DNA of 64,000 nucleotides. Source: Phyto melanocephala (taxonomy: Eukaryota > Arthropoda > Insecta > Diptera > Rhinophoridae). The DNA is taken from the NCBI GenBank assembly GCA_941918925.1, contig OW799237.1:72285626-72349625 (forward strand), read 5' to 3'. Below the pieces are notes generated by a model. The model was not told where the DNA came from. It did no database searches and saw nothing but the letters and a program-made list of their open reading frames with translations. This document shows positions 46,076 through 57,039 of this stretch, one piece after another; the stretch's first letter is position 1, and each line of letters starts with the position of its first letter. The position numbers and the translations under genes were made by a program.

Positions 46076-46689
46076 ATGTAATTCAGTCATTTTTACGCTT
46101 TTTATTACTTTTAAGATTGTTTTAACCCGTTTTAATTAACCACATTAACAAGGCGAATTGACTAAACAGATGTGGTCAACCGATCAGCTGGTTCTGGTTG
46201 TTTTCAACCATGAAACGAGTTGTTGTTGTAGAATTGCCTACACCTGTTCAGTCAATTGCCTTGCACATTAATATAATTTTTGTTTATGGATGCAAAGCTT
46301 ACAATACGTAACTAATGAGTTCGGTGTAAATTCAAAAAATAATACGTTTTTAATCAACTGTTATAATGTATGGTTAGTCACTGAAAAGTTGTTAATGATA
46401 AATTAAAAACATACAAAAAAAATCTAAAAAAAATCCCGCGCAGTACGCGGGATTAATTTAAAAAAAGCAGGACAATCCCGCAAAAAGCGGGACAACTGGC
46501 AACCCTAATAATAGAGGATCTGATAAAGATATCCAAGTGAAAAGACAGCACATACGAATTTTTGTGTAGATTATATATTCTAAGTGATTTTCTTACTCTC
46601 ACACAACCGCTTAGTGTAATGCTACAAAAACAGGACATAGATTTAAAAAGAAGTTCAGATCTCATACAAAATGTAATAATGTGTCTTGA

Positions 46690-47685
46690 AAGCAAGTAAG
46701 AGCACTATATTCGGCTGTGCCGAATCTTTTATATCCACTACCAATTTGATGTACTTTTATAGCACAGAATTTATTACTTTGTAATTAACAGTAATCGCTG
46801 TGGAATAATATCTTTATACTAAAATATGTATCACTTTATTTGTATAACTTCGATATCCTAGTAAAATGTTTTTGAAAATTTAGTCTTTCAATAAAAGTGG
46901 ACGTTAAAGTACAACATAGATATTTCAATATTCTTTATTCTTCCATTTTCTTTTCATTTTTATATTTCATTTTCATTTACATTTAGTTATTCAGTATTTA
47001 CATTTTCGAGATTTTATATAATTAAATATTTTACAACGAACTATAATTAGTAATCACAGATCTTGACATTGTTTAATATATGTAACATTATTTAAAGGAA
47101 ATCCTTTATTCTTCCAATATCTTTATTCACAAAGAAATTTTATGAATTTGAGATAAAGCGTTATATGGGAGGTGGGCGTAAAAGTGGGCGTGTCACATTT
47201 ATTTTCCTTTGACCAAAAAGCGATGGCTGAAAAATTTCAGAATCATACATCTAATTTTGTCAGTTTTATTAGGTTTTAAATTTTGAATTTAGCGAAAAGT
47301 ACACTGCACGGTATAAATTTGCCTTTTCCTAGATTCAAGCAATTTTGAGGGAAAAATTTTGTTTTTACTCAGGAAATATATATTCGAAGTTTCATTGCTC
47401 TACATTAATGTGTTTGGACACAATTGCATTTTATTCGATGTTGGAAGGACATGGTTTTTTTACCTACTCTTGCATTACGAGCTATAACTCTCTTCCTAAT
47501 ATTCCAATTCAGCCAATTTTTAATACCAAACAAACCTTTTGTACAAGAAATATTCTGGCAAAATTTTTTCCATCCGACCTCTATCGTGCTTTTAAAAGAC
47601 GGACATAGCTAGATCGTGCTAGATACTTTATGGGGTCTAAAATGGACGTTTCGATGTGTTACAAGCGGAATGACAAACCATATAA
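46690..47685 (-). mobile_element. DINE-B element
   Basis: The 3' hairpin ATTCGGCTGTGCCGAAT at 46710-46726 with the inverted CTTACTTG end; the body with GGAGGTGGGCGTAAAAGTGG; the 5' side at GGTTTGTCATTCCGCTTG (about 47665-47685). The 5' TATACCC tip is altered. Confidence 0.7.
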
Positions 47686-47699
47686 AGGTGTAGAAGACA

Positions 47700-48246
47700 A
47701 CTACCGCATAGAGGGATACATTTCCCTTATTGAGTCTGTTCTCCAGGACTTAAAAATATGTTTTTCAAAAGACGATCTAAATTTATTTAACATCCCAAAC
47801 TTCTCCTAAAGAGCATTACACATTATTCGTTAGACTTAACCAATTTAATTCCACTCCTTGTAGACGATTTGTTTAAGTACGAAGAAACAGATAAAAAAAA
47901 CTACTAAGATCTAAACTCAAAGCTGAACTATTGCATTTTCAGCAGATATGGAAGATCTGTGAAGAACTTCCAGAAAATATGGTAGATGTTTTAATTATGT
48001 GTGACTCAGATACATATTTATCCAAATTTAAGAAATATATTTACCATTTTTGTTTCAATGCCAGTTAGTAATGCTACGGTCAAAAGATGATTTTCTACTC
48101 TTCGTCGCATTAAAACGTGGCTGAGATCAACCATAACAGATGACAGGCTATACGGGTTAGCCATGTTACATATTGACAACCAAGTCGAAGTTGAAATTGT
48201 GCTTAATAAATTTGCTGCAACAGAAAACCACAAATTACTTAAATAA
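47700..48246 (+). pseudogene. hAT-type transposase, C-terminal fragment (second family)
   Basis: Broken frames end with PVSNATVKR, a stop, then FSTLRRIKTWLRST and DDRLYGLAMLHID before TAA at 48244-48246. The FS.LRRIKTWLRSTM..DRL pattern is the C-terminal dimerisation segment of zf-MYM/PRKRIP1-like hAT transposases. It is a different family from 44590-45241. Confidence 0.75.
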
Positions 48247-48379
48247 TTTAAGTGTTTTTGTTAAACTTTATGTCAGAAAATGTTTTATTTTATTTTTTTT
48301 CGTTGTTATTTAATAAATATTTATTTTGATTGAACTATTAAAAATTTTTGTTTCACTTATACTTCCCATCCAAAAACTT

Positions 48380-50345
48380 AAGCTGGATCTGCGCCTGCCC
48401 GAAGGTATACCTTACTTGAACGAATTGTTCACAATATCGTTTATAATGCATGCTTAAGAGGTCTTGTAATTATTTCCGGTGACTTCAATGCGTGGTGCTG
48501 CCCGTGGATATATTCTAGATGTCAAATACTGGTTTAGTCGCTTTCTGCAGTAAATGTGATTCTGTTAAACATCGGAAATGAGCTAACTTTCTCAAGCGGC
48601 AAATCAGAATCAATTATTGATGTTGCCTTTGCTAGCGCTAGTATTATGGGTAGAATAGGATGGAGCATGCCCGGAATATACACACATAGCGATCACAATG
48701 CTATACTGATTAATATCAGGGAGGAATTGAGCGAAGATGCAATGATTATGCACCCGGAACGTATTTAGGGATGAAAAACGGATAGCCTTGATAGAGAATT
48801 ATTTCGAGTGGCGGTGGAAAATATGAGTCTGAAAGGGCAGCCTGAATTAATGGTTGAGCAACTCATAAGGTGGGTATCTGAGGCATGTTAAAAGCCTATG
48901 ATAAAATAAAGAATGAGTGCGAACCAACGACTAGTATATTGGTGGAACGGAAAAATTTCCCAACTACGGTCAGAATATATTCGGGCCAGATAGCGGTAAA
49001 AAAAAGCCAAGGTAGCCCAGGGAATGACAAGCACTGTGAGTTTTATAGGCACATTCGCAAATTCTTGAAAACCGCAATGAGTGGGAGCAAAAGGGAATGC
49101 TTTGTACAGATATGTGAAGAGGTTAATAACAACTCATGGGGTCTGGCTTATAAGCTATTAACAAAAAATCTGAAGTGTCCACCACCACCTTAGATTGCTG
49201 AAATACTTAGGCACATAGTGGTTCAACTCTTTTCTGACCAGGATGTGATATCTTGGCAAACTGATATGGTCCACAGGGTATTCGACTTTTCGCTTGTTAT
49301 GACAGTTAAGATGGAAGCTGCCATGGGCAATTTTAAGGACAGGAAAACGCCGGGCTTTGATGTCATACCAAATGCGGTAGTAAGTGAGACTTTTAGTACT
49401 GCCCCGAAGAGGTGATCCATTCGATAAAAGCGTGCTTACGGCATGGTATATTTACAAGTATGCGGAAAAGACAAAACCTTTTTTTTTATTGAAACAATGT
49501 AAAATTCTGGAGGACCCCAGCTCTTACCATCCACTCAATATGATTGATACGTTTGGTAAACTGTAGGAAAGTCTAGTTTGTAGGAGCCTAGAAGAAAATA
49601 TTGAGTGCGAAGGACGTCTATCTGATAATCAGTTCGGTACTAGAAAGGCAAGATCAACTGTAAACGATTTGAACGTAGTGATCCATAAGTCCTCTGCGGC
49701 GATTGACGGTAAACGATAGAGAAATGACACAAAGGAGTATTGCGTAGTGGTAGCACTTGACGTTAGAAATGCATTAAACTCGATGAACTAGAAAGTTATA
49801 ATAAATTCTCTTACGCTTTAGCCATTTCCAAATACTTGTTGGCTGTAGTAAAGGATAACTTCCGTGTTAGAATCCTGCTGAACGAGACCGATAATGGTAT
49901 ACGACGCCATAATATTACAGGTAGGGTTCCTCAGAGTTGGGTTCTCGGACCATTGTTGATGAATGATGGCGTACTTCGTGTGTCTCTTCTCGATGGGGTT
50001 AAGCTTGTTGGTTTTGCCGACTAGGCTAGGAGTTAGTGGAAATTACAACCATTACTGTAAAAAATAACATTTTTTACATTGCTGAGTAACTAGCAGAGGC
50101 GGTGGTCGTTGTCCGACAAAATAAGACGGACGTATTATCTTATTCCTGACTTAGACCCATGGTTCAAGCCAGCACATGGGGATCTAGACTTCAATGTTAC
50201 GTGTATGTTTAGTGGACATGATTGTTTCCTGTAATACAGATTTGGTCATAATACTTCTCTGTTCTTTCTGCATTGTAATGGTAATGTTGAGAAGAATGTT
50301 AAACACGTATACTTTTTTTGCCCACGTTTTAACAGGGAGATAACG
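48380..50345 (+). mobile_element. old, decayed R1-clade element (third copy)
   Basis: It has the same protein order as copies 1 and 2 but on the plus strand and with many stops: VIISGDFNAW (48470); SIIDVAFASASIMGRIGWSM and THSDHNAILINI (48600-48720); ERKNFPTTVR region (48930); TPGFDVIPNAV (49345); DPSSYHPLNMIDTFGKL (49510); RKARSTV-like (49640); then the intact GGT..GGGTTCCTCAG region (49918-49940) and GFAD (50010). It starts inside the endonuclease and ends near the CCHC region. Here the RT region deleted in copies 1 and 2 is still present. Confidence 0.85.
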
Positions 50346-51549
50346 TATACGGTAATCTTATATCTGCTACAACAAAAATGATACAAATTAAATTGAAAAA
50401 GTATTGTAGTTTGCACAAAAAATAATCTGACAGGCGTCTGGCCTTTTTTTGAATTTTCAACCCCTAAGGGGAACAAACGGGTAAAAACTATAATTTGGTA
50501 CTTTTTTTGTATCCTATGTAACTTCCAACCACATAAAGCTAGGAAAACAATATGAACTGTATTATTTAATCCGCGAAAAAATATTAACAATACTTCGGCA
50601 CTTTTTTTAAATTCGCATTTTTAAGGGGTAAAAATTGTACCGCTTTATGGTACATTTTTTAAAAACAACTTATCTAATATTATTCAATGGACCAAATTTG
50701 ATAATTATTATTGCCTAATAGAATATGGACAATTATTTAGGTGAAATTTTTAGTAACTTTTAGGGGGTTCAAAAGGTACCATAAAGAGAAAAATACCGGA
50801 AAATTTTTACAATTCCTAACTACAGAGCCAATTCGGAAAAAATTGTAGCAGGGATTTCACCAGACATAAAAAATTATGTACTTTAGCAAAAATTGAAACG
50901 CATTCATAACAGGGTAGAAAGGGGAAAATTCGGGAAAACAGTTTGATACTTTTTAGAACATAATTACTTTTATGCAAAAAGAGTAGATTTACTCACTTTA
51001 AATCATGTATTTAAAGATATTTTGTTACATAGATATTTGGACAATTTAAATTGTCATAGAACTGCGACATAAAGTTTAGTACAATTTTGCGGTGTCATAT
51101 CGCAAAAAAAATTATTCTTGTGAAACAGGCTATATGGCGTGTTAAGAGTGGTACGCAGATCCTTCTGAAACTACATTTTGTTCATACCCAATAACGACTG
51201 AATCATACTGGTTACTAAATAAATACAATCAATAACTTTTTCTTCAAATATACAAACATACATACACCTAAGCATTCCTCCGCACATTGGTCACTTGTTT
51301 CATCAACAATATTGTGATTTTAAAATGTTATAAAAAATGTTATTGGTTTTGAATTTTTTTGTTTTTAAATTTTTTTAAATGTACGTAAATAGTTTCCTTT
51401 GCTTTTTTCCTAAAAGTTCAAAAACTAATGAATAAAATTAATAAAATTAATTAATACTAGTATTTAAATTTGAAAACAAATAAATTATGCAATTGATTAA
51501 ACACTATAAAACATTATTTTTTTGCGTATTTGCATGACCTTCACATTTG
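50346..51549. other. no recognisable gene
   Basis: AT-rich sequence downstream of the defensin-like gene. Short open frames at 50246-50590 have no family features. Confidence 0.4.
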
Positions 51550-51555
51550 TTTATT
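51550..51555 (-). terminator. probable polyadenylation signal of the tandem defensin-like gene
   Basis: AATAAA on the minus strand, 62 nt after the stop codon. Confidence 0.55.
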
Positions 51556-51617
51556 AGTGTATTTGTATTATTTTTTACATGTGTATTCATATACATAAAT
51601 ATTTTATACAATTTCGC

Positions 51618-52079
51618 CTAAAACTTAAAACACATACAATAACCTCTTGCACTACAAATACCACCTATGAATTTAGATTTAATACAATGATCCCTACAAT
51701 AGCGCCAAGAACTTCCAAGATTACATCTTTTACGAAAGCCAACATATACATCTGGTCTACGTTTGACTTTATAAGCAGGAGCAGCAGTAGGTCTTATTTT
51801 ATGTTTGCATTCGCAGACATTTTTGCTGTTGCAAAAACCAGTCTTGTATTGCTTTTTTCTACAATCAGAATCACATACTAGATATGTGTGATAATCACGC
51901 GAATATTCGCAGACATGACGCTTAGCACGTCTCCGACCTTCATCTGCAGCTAAAGCCGTGGTCATCGGTTCAGCAGAGCTAGTTTTGCCAAGATCGTAAC
52001 TATCATCTTTTGAGTTTTCGGCTTTCACTAGGTCAAGAGCCAGACTAATAAGAAGTATTAATGCCAAGACGAATTTCAT
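51618..52079 (-). CDS. secreted prepropeptide with two tandem defensin-like (CS-alpha-beta) domains
   Basis: 153 codons without introns. Residues 1-20 (MKFVLALILLISLALDLVKA) are a typical signal peptide. 21-54 are an acidic pro-region ending RRRAKR, a furin-type site, as in insect prodefensins. Domain 1 (Cys57-91) is C-x11-C-x3-C-x9-C-x5-C-x-C; domain 2 (Cys119-150) is C-x8-C-x3-C-x9-C-x5-C-x-C. Both have the Gly-x-Cys of the gamma-core (GFC, GIC). The 27-residue linker is basic and holds KVKRR and RKR, so the two could be cut apart. The product should be a secreted cationic antimicrobial or related peptide with six disulfides. Most insect defensins have one domain. The ATG at 52077-52079 is preferred because it starts the signal peptide; an in-frame ATG 12 codons upstream would precede it. 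Two decayed relatives lie at 37 and 43 kb. The activity is inferred from the fold only. Confidence 0.85.
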   Translation of the reverse strand: MKFVLALILLISLALDLVKAENSKDDSYDLGKTSSAEPMTTALAADEGRRRAKRHVCEYSRDYHTYLVCDSDCRKKQYKTGFCNSKNVCECKHKIRPTAAPAYKVKRRPDVYVGFRKRCNLGSSWRYCRDHCIKSKFIGGICSARGYCMCFKF

Positions 52080-52170
52080 CTTTAAGAGAAATTTACTGGG
52101 AACTCCAATTTGCAACGCTAGACAGTTAAGAAGAGTTATGTTGTGATATGTCTAGAAACGTAGGTGCTGT

Positions 52171-52177
52171 ATTTATA
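52171..52177 (-). promoter_or_regulatory. TATA box of the tandem defensin-like gene
   Basis: TATAAAT on the minus strand, 92 nt before the ATG. Transcription would start near 52141-52147, with a short leader. A kappa-B-like GGGAACTCC lies in the leader (about 52093-52101); I saw no full kappa-B site upstream, so immune induction is not supported by this sequence alone. Confidence 0.6.
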
Positions 52178-52199
52178 CAAAAGTTTCTTAAGTTTTATT

Positions 52200-52994
52200 T
52201 TAGGCTGTGTTTAAATATTTTTTTATTTGGCATACATACATATGTATGTACGTATGCTTGTATGTCTGTATTCGGTATAAACTTTAATTATTTTAAAATA
52301 ATGTTTGCTAACACGTGTATTAAACAGCTTTAACTCTAGATTAATTTTAGAAAAATTGTACATTTAATAATTGAAATTAATTATATTCTAAGTTAAAAAA
52401 ATACCTATAGAAAAGTGCTAACAATTTGTTTGTTTTTTTTATATTATTTTCAACATACTGAACAAAGTAAAATAATCATAAGCCAGAATGTGATATTTAT
52501 TCAAGCTGATATTTTTAGGAGTTATATTCATTCTAATAAATATTATTTTCGCATGGTACCTATTATTTCTTGGTATGGTTTACCGCCATATTGTTTAAAA
52601 CACCATATTAAATTTATTTAATTTATTTATATTAGTTATCTCGCAGATGAAATTTGATTATCGTTTGTAAACTTTGTTGTTAAACAGAGAAACAAAATGT
52701 GAACTTTAATAATGAAATTAACGTTATTAATTAAAATTTTGTTTGTGTTTGCTCCAGTCATCAAAATGATACCATTAATTAAATGAAAAATTAAAATTTA
52801 AAGTATTAAAACAAATTCAACTAAACTCATTGGGGAACCAACAAACTTTTCTGGTAATGGCAGTAGCTTAAAAAATTGGTTCCTCAAAATCTTGAACTAA
52901 GTTTATTAATTATTATTTTTGTCAATAACTAATTTCTAGAAATTATTTTAAAACCAATTATGGCATTGGACCCCGCAGTTTCGCAGTATTAAAC
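52200..52994. other. upstream flank of the defensin-like gene, no further gene
   Basis: Contains the shared segment AATAATGTTTGCTAACACGT (52297-52316), also found at 43635 and, with changes, at 37489. Otherwise AT-rich. Confidence 0.5.
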
Positions 52995-53190
52995 AAGTAA
53001 GAATCCTATATTCGGCCGTGCCGAACCTGACAATTCCCTTCACCATCATACGCATAAATATAGTGACCACATCATATTTCAGACCTAATGCGATACTAAA
53101 TTTTGGTTTATTATTTTCGATGCCGTCTTTGATTTTCAATTTTTACATATTAAGTTGTACTCTACTAAGCAAACCTTTAGCGATTAAAAA
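52995..53190 (-). mobile_element. DINE-A 3' fragment
   Basis: AACAAGTAAGAATCCTATAT, the hairpin TTCGGCCGTGCCGAA and the TTCACCATCATACGCATA block, then AT-rich sequence also present at about 31500. Confidence 0.7.
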
Positions 53191-54334
53191 GTAAGTAATT
53201 CAAAAACTCAAACACTAAATTAATTTTTTTTTTACAAAAATATTTTATGGTAAATCATTTTTGTTTTGATTTAAGTTTCTAAATTACATTAATACGAATT
53301 AATTACGAATATAAAAGAATATGAACATGTAGAAAAATGTCATTTGATAGGAAAAGAAAAGAAAAATTTGAAAAAAAAAATACTACGATACCATAATTAT
53401 AATTTTATTGAATTGTATCACAAATACTAGTTTCAAATAAATATTTGAAAATATATGTACGTTTTTTCAATCGCCACGAAACCGAAACATTATAATACCT
53501 CGACATAAATGCCTAGTTTCAGAATGGCAATTTTATGTAAATATGTACATGCCGCTAGTATTTGCAATAATGTCCACTATGTCAGCAATTAAATGGCAAC
53601 GCTAGTAGTTTCAAAAAATTTGAAGTTAATTCTTTTAAATAAAATTCCTAGTTTATTCTTTTAAATAAAAATGTGTAGGTTAATTCTTTAAATTATATTA
53701 TGTGCAATTTAAATATACATATATTATATTTTAATATACATTTATTTATTTTTTTTTTTATATTTTAATTCGAATTTAGCAATTGAAAATGTTTTTTTTT
53801 AGGTTTAACGCATTCGAAAGAATATGTCTTGTTGTACAGAAAATAACCCAATAACTAAAAAGTGCTGATAATGAAATCGTAGCTGGTTTCGAAAATGCAT
53901 TCCACTCGGCTAACATCGAAATTTTTAAAATATTCTTAAAATTATTACAATTTAATTGAATTTAGAAAATTATAAATAATGGAATAAATGAACTTGGACC
54001 AAAATAAAAATGATTGACAATAAAATGTAATGTAAATGGTGCGAATAAAATAAATTCATAAATCTTCTATATAATCATCAATTATTTCAAAACGAAAGAA
54101 AACTTTCAAACTAAAAATCAAAGTTATTATCGTTTAAAATATTTTCAAAATATTTTTTTACATAAAGTACTTTTTTACTTTTGACGAATATAATACGTTA
54201 CAGTACCCCCACCTTAGAGACAACGACAATTTTAAAGTAAAGCGAAAGTTATTCGATGCCTGGACGAAGTTCAATTCCATTACTTGCTTTCTGAGAAATT
54301 CCTTTGGAAACAATATTTGATTTTTTACCTGGTT
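53191..54334. other. AT-rich stretch; one short tandem repeat
   Basis: About three copies of a 27-30 bp unit around TTAATTCTTTTAAATAAAA lie at 53625-53700. A segment at 53885-53960 matches 40195-40270 in inverted orientation. No genes seen. Confidence 0.45.
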
Positions 54335-55312
54335 CCTATATACTATATTCGGCTAAGCCGAATTTTTTATACCAATTTGATGTACTTTTATAGCACAAAA
54401 TTTTTTATTTTGTTATTAACAGTAATCGCTTTTTATACTAAAATATTTATCACACTTTGTCCATAGAGAAATAATATGAATTTGAAATAAATCGTTATAT
54501 GGGAGGTAGGCGTTAAAGTGGGCGTCTCACCTTCATTTTTGGGCATAACAATGATATTGAGTAAAAAGCTATATGATATCATCATACCTCTAATTCTGTC
54601 GGTTTTATGAGCTTTTAAATTTCATTTACAGTAGATTACGTGAAAAGTGGGCGTTAAAGTAGGCGCGTCAATGACGTTTTTACTAATAAATTAAACTTAG
54701 ATATTTCAATATAGTCCTTAATTCTTCCAAAAACTTTATTCATAGAGAAATTAAATGAACTTGAGATAAAGCGTTATATAGGAGGTGGGCGTGTCACATT
54801 TATTTTCCGTAAGAACAAAGCCCTTGACCAAAAAGCAATGTTTGCAAAATTTAAAAATCATACATCTAATTTTGTCAGTTTTATTACGTTTTAATTTTTG
54901 AATATACCGAAAAATTCACTGAGCGGTATAAATGTTAGTACATTTTAATCTATAACTCCTTTCCTAATGCATAGATTTAGAAAATTTTCAGCAAATATAC
55001 ATTCGAAGTTTCATGGCTCTACGTTAATGCATTTGGACACAATTGCATTTTATTCGATGTTGGAAGGATATGGTTTTTTTGACCTATTCTTTCATTATGA
55101 GCTATAACTCTCTTCCTTATATTCCGATTTAGGCCATTTTCAATACCAAACAAACCTTGTGTATAAGAAATATTTTGGCGGACAGACGGACAGACATAGC
55201 TAGATCGTCAGAAAATTAAACTTTATGGTGTCTTTAAAGGATATTTCGATGTGTTACAAACGGAATGACAAAATGAATAACCCCCACCATTTTTTTGATG
55301 GCGGGTATAAAA
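54335..55312 (-). mobile_element. DINE-B element
   Basis: Hairpin ATTCGGCTAAGCCGAAT (54346-54362), body with GGGAGGTAGGCGTTAAAGTG, GACAGACGGACAGAC (55179-55193) and the 5' end CCCACCATTTTTTTGATGGC plus GGGTATA. Confidence 0.75.
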
Positions 55313-56840
55313 ATAAACTCTGACTTCTGTCAGTCAATTGATATAACTTTCTTCTTTCCATATTTTAGCAATTTGAAAATCTTGTCACTACGGTTGACTA
55401 CTTTAAAGGTACCATCATAAGGAAGTAGTAACGGCTTTCACTCAGCGTTATGTCTAACGAAAAAGTGAGTGCAATTTTTTAACGTATTTGGCACGTAGTA
55501 ACTTTTAACACCACGGTGCAGTGGAGGATTAACTTTAAGTAAGCTCATTTTTGCCGAAAACTGTCTTACCCAATTATTGTTGATACGTGTCAAAAACTCG
55601 ACGTGAATTTTTTCCATATAAAATTTCTGCAGAAGAAAATCTAATGTCTTGAATAAATGTTGATCGAAATCCCTTTAGAACTAATGGAAATTTGTCAACT
55701 CAGTTTTGTGACACTTTAATGCATCTTTTTATGAACGATGACATCTTTTAATTAAACCATTCGCTTGAGAGTGATAGGGGGCTGTATGAAAAGTTTTAAT
55801 TCCAAGAATCTTGGAAAATTCGTAAAATAAAAAATTCTTAAATTGGCTTCCCTGATCTGTAGTAATTTGTGCGGGAATGCCATTTCGTGAAATCTACACA
55901 TTTAATAAAGCAACTGCAACAGGTTCTGCAATTATGTCTTCAAGTTAGTATGGTATAGCTTCAGTCCATCTAGTGAATCTATCATTACAAGTCAGAATAT
56001 ATTTGTAATTTATATATAGTAGTAGAAGACCAACGACATCAATACTGATAAACTTTAGTCGTTGACTTTGTAGCTCAAAACAACAAAGAGGACATTTCAC
56101 ATAGCACTGAACTTCTGACGTCTGAAAGGGAACATAAGACTTTGACCCAGTTGATGACAAAACAAAACGACTTTTGACTTTTGTTTTATATATTCCTGGT
56201 TGTGAAAATCCTTGTAAATACTCGAAAAGCGGCTTTCGAAAAGTTGGTCTTACGTAAGATCGAATATTTGCTGATGATACATCACAATCGATTTGTACGT
56301 CAGAGTGAGGAAACTTCATTCATTTTAACGATAAACCTCGTGAGGATTTTAATAGTGACTGCAATTCCCCATCTATCTGCTCGTGAAGAAAAGCTTAATG
56401 AAACGTCTATAAAAGATGATCATACCTAGAAAAACGTCTCATATATTTAATTGTTTTTGGACCTTTTCTAGTTGACAATAGCATACACACGCTCAGGTAG
56501 GGGTTTTAAACCATAAGGTGGCACTAAATAACCAAAATGTTTTAGTTTTGAAACACCAAAACAGATATTCATACGTTGATTGTTATACCATACTCTTGAA
56601 GTCTATTCAAAAATATCTTTACATGCTGCTTATGTTTTTCGAGGTTTTCCGATGCAATGAGTATGTCATCAATATATATATGCCTAACAAGAATCTAAAC
56701 CTCTGATGACTTCATTAATGAACCGAAATAACCCGCATAACTCTTGGAATATTTTTAATACATTATTAATAACACAATTATTAATGAATTTAAATTTTGA
56801 AGAACAACATTCGCTTTCTCTTGACATATTAGGCGTGTTT
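55313..56840 (-). mobile_element. Ty3/gypsy-type pol relic
   Basis: On the minus strand, an RT piece with HIYIDDILIASENLEKHKQH (about 56620-56690) is followed, after deletion, by integrase: the FISIDVVG and YKYILTCNDRFTRWTEAIP region (55945-56080), TTDQGSQFKNF and FHTAPYHSQANGLIKRCH (55740-55880). C-terminal pieces extend to about 55330. Many stops and frame breaks; no LTRs were found. It is a different family from the element at 15585-24437. Confidence 0.75.
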
Positions 56841-56845
56841 TTATA

Positions 56846-57037
56846 CCCTTCACCTGTGGTGCACAAGGGTATATATAGCTTTGTCATTCCGTGTGAAATT
56901 TCTACAATTTTCATTTCCGACCCCATAAAGTATATATTTTCTGAAAGCTTATGAACAGAGGAGTCGATTAAGCCCTGACCGTCTGTCCGTCTGCCCGTCT
57001 GTCCGTGTGTTGGTTGAAATCAACTTTTAGAAGCAAC
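56846..57037 (+). mobile_element. DINE-A 5' fragment
   Basis: TATACCCTTCACCTGTGG and the following GGGTATA, the CCCATAAAGTATATATTTTC block, GACCGTCTGTCCGTCTGCCC and GAAATCAACTTTTAGAAGC. It is interrupted at 57038 by the fold-back mariner; no continuation was recognised on the other side. Confidence 0.75.
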
Positions 57038-57039
57038 TA

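Larger units (their letters stand above)
44042..46507 (-). mobile_element. hAT-superfamily DNA transposon with 8-bp target duplication
   Basis: Ends TAGGGTTGCCAG and CTGGCAACCCTA are inverted, and a perfect ATAATAGA flanks both sides (44034-44041 and 46508-46515), the 8-bp duplication of hAT elements. Subterminal GCGGGAC motifs recur near both ends. On the minus strand, pieces of the transposase remain; a DINE-B copy (45274-46075) is inserted. Confidence 0.9.

Noticed and set aside
50246..50590. 114-codon minus-strand frame near the R1 relic
   Set aside because: Overlaps the relic end and has no recognisable motif; composition fits chance.
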